Below are positions 37,746 through 45,901 of a stretch of 60,821 bases of DNA, one piece after another. The notes beneath the pieces are model-generated. The model searched no databases, was not told the DNA's origin, and saw only the letters and a list, made by a program, of their open reading frames with translations. Position 1 is the stretch's first letter, and every line of letters starts with the position of its first letter. A program made the translations under genes and the position numbers. The stretch comes from an uncultured Rhodospirillales bacterium (GTDB lineage: Bacteria; Pseudomonadota; Alphaproteobacteria; Acetobacterales; Acetobacteraceae), in NCBI GenBank assembly GCA_903873995.1, contig CAIQQQ010000142.1:1-60821 (forward strand). The letters are read 5' to 3'.

Positions 37746-39322
37746 GACAGGATCTCCGAGGTGCGGCCGGCGCGTTGTGGTCCGTCCGTCCGCGGCGCGC
37801 GCGGTGCTTCGGGCTTCGGCGGCCGTCCGGTGGGGCTGCCGACCGGTCGGGGAGCCCCTTCGTCCAGCAGGCGGAGATTGGTGCAGCCGGCGCGGCCCGC
37901 CGTGCCCAAGGCGCTCGAACGTTCGATGCATTGGCGCAGCGTGCAGGCCGGCGCCTGGTGACAGACCACGATCCGCGCTGCGCCCAGCATGGCGTCCACA
38001 TGCCGGCCCTGAAAGCGCCGGATGCCGCGCGAGAGGCCCCAGCGCAAGGCGGCCTCGGTCTCGGCGCGCTGCAGCACGAAGCGCTGCGGCCCAAAGGAGG
38101 CGATCGCCTCATCGACCGCATCCGCTTCCGCCACCGCCAGATCGGCAAGCCGCGGTGACCAGTCCAGCTTCAAGAAATCGGGTTGCAGCGCCATGGGCCG
38201 GCACAGCGCCAGCGCCAGATGGGACACGCCGTCCAGCAACAGGGCAAAGCCTGACCGGGCCACGACCGCCCGCGCCCGGGCGAAGCCGGACGGGTCGGCC
38301 ATCGCCTCCATCAGATTGACCTCAACGCCCAGCAGGCCTGGCCCGCGCCCCTTCAGCCCAGCGGCCTGTGTGCACAGCATGGCAAACCGGTCGAACGCGG
38401 GGGACAGGATCCCGGCCACAGTGAGGTTGACATGCAGCGACGTGCCAGGCGGCGGGCGGTTCGCATGGCGCCCATGCTGCTCACCGGTTGGCTCAAAGGT
38501 CTGCTCATGGCTCTGTTCAGAACTCTGGGCCAAGATGTCAAGCGGCCCGAGGCTGCCGATCTGCTCGGTGAGAACCTCGATCATGCGTCGGTCGAGCCGT
38601 GTCGCGAGATGTCGGAACAAAAACGGATCATCGTTGACATGGCCGTGTGACGCGATGCGCGCCTCCAACGCCGCGATGGAGAACGTAACCTCGCGATAGA
38701 TCGGCGCAAGCATGCCCGGCTCGCCATGCCGCGGCGCGCCCTGGATCAGAACGGCGGTCTGACGCTGCAGAATGTCGCTGATCTCGGCGGTGCCGACCAC
38801 CGCCTCGACCGCGTCGAGCGCTGTGGTCTGAACCGCGATCTCCGGCGGCGGGAGACCAGGCCGTGGCGCCCGCGCCAGGCAGGACGAGACGTAGCCGGCA
38901 AGCTCTGCCATGTGCGTCTCGAATGGCCATACAGACACCAGCCGGACCTGCGCCGGCGTGTCCACCCGAAACAGCCGTCGCAGCACCTCGGGCACCGACG
39001 CGGGATCAGCGGCTCCCCCGCGGGTGCTCAGGCCGGCGTCGGACCTCGCGCCGGAACCGGACTGACATAACAAAACCAGGTCCCCGTTGGACAGGCCAAA
39101 GACCTGCCCGTTGTAGCGCGATGCCGTGTCCTGCAGGCAAGCGCGCGCGATGCGCATATGATGCGGACGTGGCGCCGGCGCCGAAAGTCGCGAAAGATGC
39201 AAGGCAATGGCCAACCGCCCGGCCGGCTGGCGCCCCTGGCGCTGGACAGCCTCATGCAGCTGCCGCTCGATGCCGGCAGCGATCAAGCTTGCCGCGCTTT
39301 GGCTGTTCGCGCCCGTTCTCAT
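37742..39322 (-). CDS. Degenerate GGDEF/EAL-like protein, first of a coupled pair
   Basis: A 526-residue protein. Residues about 30-110 resemble a GGDEF domain without the catalytic motif (RYNGQVFGLSNGDLVLLC). Residues about 220-470 resemble EAL: LDRRMIEVLTEQIGSLG, SLHVNLTVAGILSPAF, a GVEVNLMEAM stretch, FLKLDWSPRLADL, and GLSRGIRRFQGRHVDA, where active enzymes have QGY. The ExL glutamate is missing and the other metal and catalytic positions are not preserved. A basic tail of about 50 residues, rich in Pro/Arg, closes the protein. It is coupled by ATGA to the second protein. No membrane segments are seen. Confidence 0.72.
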   Translation of the reverse strand: MRTGANSQSAASLIAAGIERQLHEAVQRQGRQPAGRLAIALHLSRLSAPAPRPHHMRIARACLQDTASRYNGQVFGLSNGDLVLLCQSGSGARSDAGLSTRGGAADPASVPEVLRRLFRVDTPAQVRLVSVWPFETHMAELAGYVSSCLARAPRPGLPPPEIAVQTTALDAVEAVVGTAEISDILQRQTAVLIQGAPRHGEPGMLAPIYREVTFSIAALEARIASHGHVNDDPFLFRHLATRLDRRMIEVLTEQIGSLGPLDILAQSSEQSHEQTFEPTGEQHGRHANRPPPGTSLHVNLTVAGILSPAFDRFAMLCTQAAGLKGRGPGLLGVEVNLMEAMADPSGFARARAVVARSGFALLLDGVSHLALALCRPMALQPDFLKLDWSPRLADLAVAEADAVDEAIASFGPQRFVLQRAETEAALRWGLSRGIRRFQGRHVDAMLGAARIVVCHQAPACTLRQCIERSSALGTAGRAGCTNLRLLDEGAPRPVGSPTGRPPKPEAPRAPRTDGPQRAGRTSEILS

Positions 39323-39616
39323 CGCAACTCGGCCACAATGCCAAACCTTCTCATGTTACAATTCCCCACGGCCCGCCGGCCCCCGCGTGTTCGCCCCGGC
39401 TCCCCCGGCACCGCCTGCACGGCTCCACCCGCCCAGTTCCGCATGCACGGCGTCCGCACCTCGCGTGGAGGTCAGTCTTGTCCGGGAAGGTTAGGAAAAG
39501 GTTACTTTCATGACCGCAAGGCGCTGGCGGTCGCGCACAGCGCCTGCAGCGGCGCGAACAACCCATGCGATCGCATGAGCCTGCTTGCGCGGGCGCAACG
39601 CTGGCGCTAGCGAGGC
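39323..39616. promoter_or_regulatory. Divergent intergenic region with AAGGTTA direct repeat
   Basis: This 294-bp gap separates the EAL-like pair (leftward) from the HldE-like gene (rightward). It contains the heptamer AAGGTTA twice (39487-39493 and 39498-39504), 11 bp apart, so on the same face of the helix, as in binding sites of some OmpR-type regulators. No RNA gene or additional ORF is recognisable. The only support is the repeat. Confidence 0.35.
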
Positions 39617-41164
39617 ATGATGAATCTCTCTTCTCCGACCGACCAAGACCCAAGGCTCCCCAGCACCACCGACGTGTCTAATGTCGGCACCGCCGACGGG
39701 TCTAATGTCGGCACCGCCGACCTGGCGCTCGCGGTGCGCCGCCTGGCCCGATCCAGCGTCCTGGTGGTCGGTGATGCCATGCTGGACCGTTATGTCTATG
39801 GCACGGTCGATCGCGTCAGCCGCGAGGCGCCGGTGCCGGTGCTGTGCGTGCAGCGCGAACTCGCGGTGCCCGGCGGCGCGGGCAACGTGGTGCGCAATCT
39901 CGGAGCCCTTGGCGCCGCCGTCGCATTCGTCTCCGTGGTGGGAGACGACCAGGCCGGCTCCGACCTCACCGGGCTGATCGGCGGCCAGCCGGGGGTCGAA
40001 CCATGGCTCCTGGTGCAAGGCGGCCGCGCGACGACGCTCAAGACCCGCTTCATGGCGATGGGGCAGCAGATCCTGCGCACCGACCGCGAGGACACCGCCC
40101 CCATTCACCCCAAACTCGCCGAGCGGATGCATCGCATCGTCCGGGACGCGATGGCGGCCACCACCGTCACTATCCTGTCCGATTACGGCAAGGGCGTGCT
40201 GGCCGGAGACGAACCCGCACGCATCATCGCCGCCGCCGGCGCGATTGGCCGGCGCGTCGTGGTGGACACCCGCGATGTTGACTACGCCCGCTACGCCGGC
40301 GCCGATGTGCTCATGCCGAGCCTGCGCGAGCTGGCGCGGTCGGTGGGCCTTGATCCAAAGGCCCTGGCGAGTGATGCCGAGGTGGTGAGCGTGGCCGAGC
40401 AGGTCCGCGCCGCTCATCGCTTCGGCGCCATCCTGGTCACGCGCGCAGAGGACGGCATGACCCTGGTGGATGGCTCCGGCGTCCAGCATTTCCGGGGGCA
40501 GACCTCGAAGATCTTCGACGTTTCCGGCGCCGGAGACACGGCGGTGGCAACCTTGGGGGCGGGGCTTGCCGCGGGTCTGTCGCTGCCGGTCGCAGCCCGG
40601 CTTGCCAACCTCGCCTCGGGCATCGTGCTGGGCCGCAGCGGCATGGCGCTGGCCCGCGAGAGCGATCTCCTGGCCGCGATTGCGCCGCAGGGCACGGCGC
40701 TGCGCAAGATCCTCAGCCTCGAGGCCGCGGCCGCGCGCGTCGAGCACTGGCGCCGCGAAGGCTGGCAGACAGCGGTGACGCTCGGCGCCTTCCCCGTGCT
40801 GGATGACGCGGCGCGCGCCCATCTCGAGGCGGCGCGCCGGCAGGCCGATCGGCTGATCGTCGGCCTGCAGCGCGATGCCGGGCCGGACGGGGAGGCAGCA
40901 GGAGCGCCACGTGCCGCCCATGAGGCGGTTCGCGCCGCCACGATCGCCTGCCTTGATTGCGTCGATCTCGTGGTGATCACCGAGCCCGAACGCGGGCACG
41001 ATATCCTGCACGCCTTGCACCCTGATCTGCTGATCGGCGTCACCACGCAGATCGAGGCCGATCTGATGGCGAGTTGGGGGGGCAGCGTCGTGCGCGCGCC
41101 AGTGCTGCCGTCCCCAGTGCTGCCTTCCCCAGTGCTGCCTTCACCGGTGCTGCCCGCCGCCTAA
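39617..41164 (+). CDS. HldE-like heptose-7-phosphate kinase with degenerate nucleotidyltransferase domain
   Basis: Resembles bifunctional HldE, which makes ADP-heptose for LPS. 515 residues. The N-terminal half is a PfkB-type kinase: VLVVGDAMLDRYVYG, VPGGAGNVVRNLGALGA, SDYGKGVL and the catalytic Asp in FDVSGAGDTAVATL are intact. The linker KILSLEAAAARVEHWR is also HldE-like. The C-terminal half should have NGCFD-LHAGH near residue 395, but reads LGAFPVLDDAARAHL, so both histidines of HxGH are gone. The later GCSTT element is absent too. The kinase may work; the adenylyltransferase almost certainly does not. The N-terminus has a 24-bp duplication (SNVGTAD twice) and the C-terminus a VLPSP repeat. 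Start is ATG 39617 or 39620. Confidence 0.85.
   Translation: MMNLSSPTDQDPRLPSTTDVSNVGTADGSNVGTADLALAVRRLARSSVLVVGDAMLDRYVYGTVDRVSREAPVPVLCVQRELAVPGGAGNVVRNLGALGAAVAFVSVVGDDQAGSDLTGLIGGQPGVEPWLLVQGGRATTLKTRFMAMGQQILRTDREDTAPIHPKLAERMHRIVRDAMAATTVTILSDYGKGVLAGDEPARIIAAAGAIGRRVVVDTRDVDYARYAGADVLMPSLRELARSVGLDPKALASDAEVVSVAEQVRAAHRFGAILVTRAEDGMTLVDGSGVQHFRGQTSKIFDVSGAGDTAVATLGAGLAAGLSLPVAARLANLASGIVLGRSGMALARESDLLAAIAPQGTALRKILSLEAAAARVEHWRREGWQTAVTLGAFPVLDDAARAHLEAARRQADRLIVGLQRDAGPDGEAAGAPRAAHEAVRAATIACLDCVDLVVITEPERGHDILHALHPDLLIGVTTQIEADLMASWGGSVVRAPVLPSPVLPSPVLPSPVLPAA
41099..41158 (+). repeat. Tandem 15-bp repeat encoding VLPSP units
   Basis: About four copies of a 15-bp unit (GTGCTGCCxTCCCCA type) form the last codons of the HldE-like gene. 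Each encodes V-L-P-S-P, and the last is degenerate (VLPAA). Such perfect in-frame repeats can expand or contract by slippage and would change only tail length. Confidence 0.75.
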
Positions 41165-41283
41165 CGCGCAACCGTTCAATATCGGGTGAGCAAGCGCATT
41201 CCAGTCAATTCTTCGGTGATCGCGCTGATATTCTGCAAGGCCCGCGCTATGGTCAGAGCAATCGGCCAACACGTGAGGGAAAG

Positions 41284-42288
41284 ATGCAAGCATGCGCGCC
41301 CGCCCGGCATTCCGTCCGGCGCATCGCAACGTCGGTCATCATGTGCGTAAGCCTGCTCGGCGGCTGCGCTCAGGGACAATTTTCAACCCAGACCACGCGC
41401 ATCGGCGCGGATGATGGAACTGACACCTGCCGCCGTTATCTGGTGGCCCTGGATGCGCAGGGCGATTATTTCGGCGCCGACATCCTAAGGGGGGCTGCGG
41501 TCGGCGCAGCGTTGGGTGGGCTCACCGGCTTGCTGGCCGGGCAGAATCTCAAAAGCACCCTGATCGGCGCCGGCGCCGGCGCCGTCCTGGGCGGCGGTGC
41601 CGGTTACTGGTCCTCCCTGCAGCAGCAATCGCAGGATCGCGCGGTGCTCGCCTCCCAGATGACAAGCGATCTACAACGCGAAAATGGCGAGATCGGGCGT
41701 GCACAGTTCGCCTTCGATGCGCTGGTCGACTGCCGGTTCCATCAGGGCCAGACAATCCAGGCGGATTATCTGGCCCATCGGATCGACCGGCCCGCGGCTG
41801 TGGCGCAGATGGCGCAGGTGAAGCAGCGCGCCGAGCACGATCTGGAGGTCGCCCACCGCCTCAACGACCAGATCGCCGGACGCAGCCAGCAGTTCGAGGT
41901 GGCAGCCGACAAGATCCAGCCCGGCGCCGGGGCTCCGCTCGCAAGCCCGCCGCCGCAGCGCCAGGCGGTGGTGCGGCGGGCATCTCCGCTGAAGCTGCAG
42001 CCCAACCCGAATTCGCCGGATGTCGGCAAGGTGGCAGCGCGCGAGCCGGTGCAGGTCGGCACCAACCGCGGCGGATACGCGCTGGTGCAGACCAGCAACG
42101 GCACGCGCGGCTATGCGGCGGTGGACATCTTCCAGGGAGCCACGGTCCCGCCGGTCACGAGTGCAGCGCAGCCGAACTCTGATGTCCGCACCCTCGCGGG
42201 CAGCAACGCGGCGCGGCGAGACGATTTTGCGCAGAGTGTGGCGGTCTCCGAACAGGCGACACGTAGCGGCTTCGAACTCGTCGGCTGA
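41284..42288 (+). CDS. Lipoprotein with glycine-zipper-like segment and SH3-like domain
   Basis: A 334-residue envelope lipoprotein. Its signal sequence ends with the lipobox SLLGGC near residue 24, so the mature N-terminus would be lipidated. Residues about 58-100 are Gly/Ala-rich (AAVGAALGGLTGLLAGQNLK, then GAGAGAVLGGGAG), like the glycine-zipper segments of outer-membrane lipoproteins. The middle is helical (QDRAVLASQMTSDLQRENGEI onward). Residues about 235-290 resemble a bacterial SH3 domain (LKLQPNPNSPDVGKV, then VQVGTNRGGYALVQT). ATG 41284 has GAGGGAA before it. Its stop overlaps the ATG of the WD40-caspase gene, which implies joint function. Confidence 0.85.
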   Translation: MQACAPARHSVRRIATSVIMCVSLLGGCAQGQFSTQTTRIGADDGTDTCRRYLVALDAQGDYFGADILRGAAVGAALGGLTGLLAGQNLKSTLIGAGAGAVLGGGAGYWSSLQQQSQDRAVLASQMTSDLQRENGEIGRAQFAFDALVDCRFHQGQTIQADYLAHRIDRPAAVAQMAQVKQRAEHDLEVAHRLNDQIAGRSQQFEVAADKIQPGAGAPLASPPPQRQAVVRRASPLKLQPNPNSPDVGKVAAREPVQVGTNRGGYALVQTSNGTRGYAAVDIFQGATVPPVTSAAQPNSDVRTLAGSNAARRDDFAQSVAVSEQATRSGFELVG

Positions 42289-45215
42289 TGGCGATTCTGG
42301 TTTGGCTTCTGGCGATGCTGCTCGCCGCGCTGCCGGTGCAGGCGGGCCAGCCGCCGCAGGAGCCGCTGCTCCGCATCGAGGCGGGCGGACATATCGGTGC
42401 CATCGCCCGCATGGCGCTGAGTGCGGATGGCCGCCTGCTGGCCACCGCCGGATTCGACAAGACCGTGCGCCTCTGGTCGCTGCCGGACGGCGAGGCACGC
42501 GGCGTGCTGCGTCCCCCGATCGGTGCGCGGGAGGAGGGCGAGCTCTACGCCGTGGCCGTGACGCCGGACGGGTCGCGCGTGTTCGCGGCCGGGGCCACCG
42601 GCGCCACCTGGGACGGCAGTTTCTCGATCTATCTGTTCGACACCTCCCGCGCAGCCTTCGCCGGGCTGCTCGGCGGCCTGCCGGCACCGGTCACGGATCT
42701 GGCTGTCTCGCCGGACGGCCGACTGCTGGCGGCCGGCCTCTCAAAAGGCGGCGTGCGGGTGTGGGACGCGCACAGCGGTACGGCGGTGTTCGACGACCAG
42801 GCCTATGCCGGCCCGGTCCGCAGCCTGGTGTTCGACCGTGCCGGCCGGCTCTACACAGCGTCCGGCGATGGCAGGCTGCGCGTCTACGACACGGCCCGGC
42901 GCCTCAAGACAGCCGATGCGGTATCTCCATCGGGCCTGCCGCCCTGGGGGCTTGCGCTGTCGCCGGACGGGTTCCTGCTGGCCACAACCTCCGAGACGGC
43001 GGACAAGGCCGGGCGTCTGCGGATCGACGTGCTGTCCAGCCGGACCTTGGCGCCGGTCCTCGCCCCAGACACCACAGGGCTAGTTGGGGAGGGCCTGCTC
43101 GCGGTCACCTGGGCGCGCGACGACCGCGGCGGCGTCGATCTGCTGGCCGGCGGCTACGCGCATGGGGCGGCCGGATATGTCGTGCGGCGCTGGGCCGATT
43201 TCGGGTTGGGCGGCAGCACGGACATACCCGTGGCGCATGACACGATTCGCCATATGCTGCCACTGCCAGGGGGCGGGGCGGTGTTCTCGTCCGAGGACCC
43301 GGGCTGGGGCATAATCGGGCCGCAGGGCAAGCTGACCCGCGCGCCGGCGCCACCGATGGCCGATCTGCGGCCGTCTCGCCAGCTTGGGATCTCGGTGTCC
43401 GATGACGGCGCCGTGGTGCGTTTCGCAACCGCTGCCGGGGCGCAGATATTCTCGCTGGCCGAGCGCAGCCTGACGCGCGACGCAGCCCCCCCATCGCCGC
43501 GCGCTGCCCCCAATCCCCGTCTGTCCGACTGGCAGGACAGCAGCGCGCCGAAGCTCGGCGGCGTGCGGCTGAAGCTCGATCGCGCGGAGTTCGCTCGCGA
43601 CGCCGCGTTTCTGCCGGATGGTGCGGGCGTGCTGCTGGCGACCGACACGCATCTGCGCATGTTCGGGCGCGACCAGCAGGAGATCGCCTCCGTCGAGGTG
43701 CCGGCCGCCGCCTGGGCGGTCGCGGTGTCGCCCGCGGCCAAGGTGGCGGTGGCCGCCCTGCTCGACGGATCGCTGCGCTGGTACGGCCTGGGGCCGGGCG
43801 AGCGGCTGGTGGAGCGCGCGGCCCTGTTCGCCCATGCCGACGGCCAGCGCTGGGTGCTGTTCACGCCGCAGGGCCTGTTCGACTGCGCCGATCTGGGCGG
43901 CGAGGACCTGGTGGGCGTGCAGCTCAACCGTGCGCGCAACCAGGCGCCCGAATGGTTGAGCCTGTCCCAGGCGTTTCGCATCCTGCACGCACCGGCCGCC
44001 CTCCGGGCGCGGGTGATGGGGCAGCCGGGCGCAACGCTGCAGTCCGGCATCGGCGATCTGCGCGACCGGCTCGAACGCCAGCCCACGATCGGGCTGCTGT
44101 CCGTGTGCGTGCCGGATGAGGCGGGCGGCTGCGCGCCGGTTGCGATGGCGGCCGGCGGTGGTGGCACATTGCCGCCACAGGCTTCGCGTGTTCGCGTGGT
44201 CGCGCGCCTCGCCGAGCGTGGGCGTGGGCTCGGGCCGATCGATGTGTTCGTGAACGAGCGCAACGCCGGCCGCCTGCCGCCGCCGGCCGCGAGCGGAGAC
44301 GTTACGGCGGAGGTTGCGGTCAGCCCTGGCGTGTCCACCATCACACTGCGCGCGTATGACGCGGCCGCGACGCTGTTCGCCGAAACACGGCCGCTGCGGC
44401 TTGCGCAGGACATGCCGCTGGGCGATGGGCCGCAAGCCGGTGGCCAGACGCCTGATACGGCGCCGCGCATGTATGCGCTGGTGATCGGCATCGACCATTA
44501 CGCCAACCCCGATCTCACCCTGCGCTATGCCGTGGCGGACGCCGATCGGTTCGCAGCCGAAATCGCCCGCGTCGCCAAGCCGCTGTTCGGCCCGCCCGTC
44601 ATCACCAAGCTGACCACGCCCGAGCAGACGACCAAGGCCGCGATCCTCAAGGCCTTCGACAGGCTCGCGGCCCAGATCCGGCCGCAGGACGTGTTCCTGT
44701 TCTACGTCGCGTCCCACGGCGTTCTGAACGAGGACACCAACGGTTTCATGCTGGTGCCGTCCGACATGAAGGACGTATCGTCGTGGCAGGCGATGGCCGC
44801 ACAGTCGATCGACGAAACCACCCTGATCGCAGCCCTTGCCCGCATCCAGGCGCGTGATTCCCTGCTGTTCCTTGACACATGTCACTCTGGCAAGGTCACC
44901 GCGGACAGCCTCGCCAATGTTGGCCATGACACCGGGCGCTATCTGCTGGCGGCATCAGGCTCGGTGCAGGAGGCGCTCGACAGCTTCGACGACCACAACG
45001 GCGTGTTCGTCTACGCGATGGACGAGGCCTTCAGCGGCCGCGCCGGCCAGGACGCGGACGGCAATCTCGGCGCGTTGGCACTCGGCGAGTATGTGGCGCG
45101 CCGGGTGGGGCAACTGGCACGCCAGAAACATCATGAGCAGGACGCCGTCTTTCGCGCCGCCCAACGCGAGCTGAGATCGTTTCCGATCGCGCATGTCGCC
45201 GTGCCAGCGAGATAG
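42288..45215 (+). CDS. Exported WD40-repeat / caspase-like (C14) protein
   Basis: A 975-residue protein. A signal peptide (MAILVWLLAMLLAALPVQA) leads into about 500 residues of WD40-like repeats (ATAGFDKTVRLW, LAAGLSKGGVRVWD, YTASGDGRLRVYD and others). The C-terminal 250 residues form a caspase-hemoglobinase fold domain: MYALVIGIDHYANPDL, the catalytic His810 in FYVASHGVL and Cys865 in LFLDTCHSGK. The dyad looks intact, so it may be an active cysteine peptidase of the metacaspase/orthocaspase group. Export makes a periplasmic or surface site likely. It is coupled to the lipoprotein upstream, which could anchor or regulate it. The substrate is unknown. Confidence 0.92.
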   Translation: MAILVWLLAMLLAALPVQAGQPPQEPLLRIEAGGHIGAIARMALSADGRLLATAGFDKTVRLWSLPDGEARGVLRPPIGAREEGELYAVAVTPDGSRVFAAGATGATWDGSFSIYLFDTSRAAFAGLLGGLPAPVTDLAVSPDGRLLAAGLSKGGVRVWDAHSGTAVFDDQAYAGPVRSLVFDRAGRLYTASGDGRLRVYDTARRLKTADAVSPSGLPPWGLALSPDGFLLATTSETADKAGRLRIDVLSSRTLAPVLAPDTTGLVGEGLLAVTWARDDRGGVDLLAGGYAHGAAGYVVRRWADFGLGGSTDIPVAHDTIRHMLPLPGGGAVFSSEDPGWGIIGPQGKLTRAPAPPMADLRPSRQLGISVSDDGAVVRFATAAGAQIFSLAERSLTRDAAPPSPRAAPNPRLSDWQDSSAPKLGGVRLKLDRAEFARDAAFLPDGAGVLLATDTHLRMFGRDQQEIASVEVPAAAWAVAVSPAAKVAVAALLDGSLRWYGLGPGERLVERAALFAHADGQRWVLFTPQGLFDCADLGGEDLVGVQLNRARNQAPEWLSLSQAFRILHAPAALRARVMGQPGATLQSGIGDLRDRLERQPTIGLLSVCVPDEAGGCAPVAMAAGGGGTLPPQASRVRVVARLAERGRGLGPIDVFVNERNAGRLPPPAASGDVTAEVAVSPGVSTITLRAYDAAATLFAETRPLRLAQDMPLGDGPQAGGQTPDTAPRMYALVIGIDHYANPDLTLRYAVADADRFAAEIARVAKPLFGPPVITKLTTPEQTTKAAILKAFDRLAAQIRPQDVFLFYVASHGVLNEDTNGFMLVPSDMKDVSSWQAMAAQSIDETTLIAALARIQARDSLLFLDTCHSGKVTADSLANVGHDTGRYLLAASGSVQEALDSFDDHNGVFVYAMDEAFSGRAGQDADGNLGALALGEYVARRVGQLARQKHHEQDAVFRAAQRELRSFPIAHVAVPAR

Positions 45216-45224
45216 CCTGTCCCG

Positions 45225-45446
45225 CTACAGCGGCTTTTGCGCGCGTTCCATCAGGCGGGCGAAGAACCCAGGCTTTTTGGGCGGCAGGGCGGCCTTCGCG
45301 GCCTCGGCGGCGGCCTTTTCCGCAACGCGGGCCTGCTCGGCGCGTTCGCGATCTTTCTGGGCCAGCCATTTGTCCAGGCTCATCCCCGCCTTCGCCGCCC
45401 GCTTCGCCTCATAGGCGCGCTGGCCCTCGGTCAACTGCTTCGTCAT
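45225..45446 (-). CDS. Small charged protein, unknown function
   Basis: A 73-residue, Ala/Lys/Glu-rich protein (MTKQLTEGQRAYEAKRAAK onward), predicted to be mostly helical, with a Pro-containing tail (LPPKKPGFFARLMERAQ). ATG 45446 is preferred because AAGGAG lies about 8 bases upstream; the frame continues to 45635 with no signal. No signal peptide or membrane segment is seen. It resembles unnamed small alphaproteobacterial proteins with GQRAYEAKRAAKAGMSLDKWL; function unknown. It is convergent with the WD40-caspase gene and divergent from the DUF1491 gene. Confidence 0.75.
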   Translation of the reverse strand: MTKQLTEGQRAYEAKRAAKAGMSLDKWLAQKDRERAEQARVAEKAAAEAAKAALPPKKPGFFARLMERAQKPL

Positions 45447-45519
45447 ATCAACACGCTCCTTGCCGTGATGTGTGACAGCGCCGATGTCAGGGTTCAAGAG
45501 CATGAGGGCGATGGAGACG

Positions 45520-45855
45520 ATGGGCGAACCTCGGATCAAGGCCGGGCTGTGGGTGCAGATGGCGCTGCGGATGGGCCAGGCGGATGGCCGGTTCGCGGCC
45601 GTGCTACGCCGGGGCGACTCGGATTCGGGCGGCATTCTGACCGTTCTGCGCGGCAGGCGCGGCCTGTCGGTGCTGTCTCAGGTGCGCACCTCCGACGGCC
45701 AGCCGGCCTGGCTGCGCGCAACCGGGCCGGACCCGGTGGACCAGGCGACGGCGGATGCCTATGTTGCCCGTCAACTGAGCTTCGATCCAGATCTTTGGGT
45801 CCTGGAATTCGAGGTCCCCGATGATATGCCGCCGTTCGACGGAAAAGTCGTTTAG
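45520..45855 (+). CDS. DUF1491 family protein
   Basis: An alphaproteobacterial protein of unknown function, about 111 residues. The family pattern is clear: PRIKAGLWVQMALR, FAAVLRRGDSDSGGILTVL, then WLRATGPDPV and AYVARQLSFDPDLWVLEFE. The start is uncertain: ATG at 45502, 45511 and 45520 are in frame, as is GTG 45472. ATG 45520 gives the closest match to the usual family start. It is divergent from the small charged protein and lies 46 bp before the first OmpA gene. Confidence 0.85.
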   Translation: MGEPRIKAGLWVQMALRMGQADGRFAAVLRRGDSDSGGILTVLRGRRGLSVLSQVRTSDGQPAWLRATGPDPVDQATADAYVARQLSFDPDLWVLEFEVPDDMPPFDGKVV

Positions 45856-45901
45856 CTCTCTGCTGCGATCTGTCTCCACTCTGTCTGTTGAGGAACGCCT
45901 T

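Noticed and set aside
43080-44927. 615-codon minus-strand frame opposite the WD40-caspase gene
   Set aside because: Antisense shadow; the plus strand carries the WD40 and caspase motifs.
41284-45215. The lipoprotein/WD40-caspase pair as an abortive-infection defence system
   Set aside because: Both proteins carry export signals and there is no sensor, nuclease or cyclase partner next to them, so a cytoplasmic suicide role is not supported.
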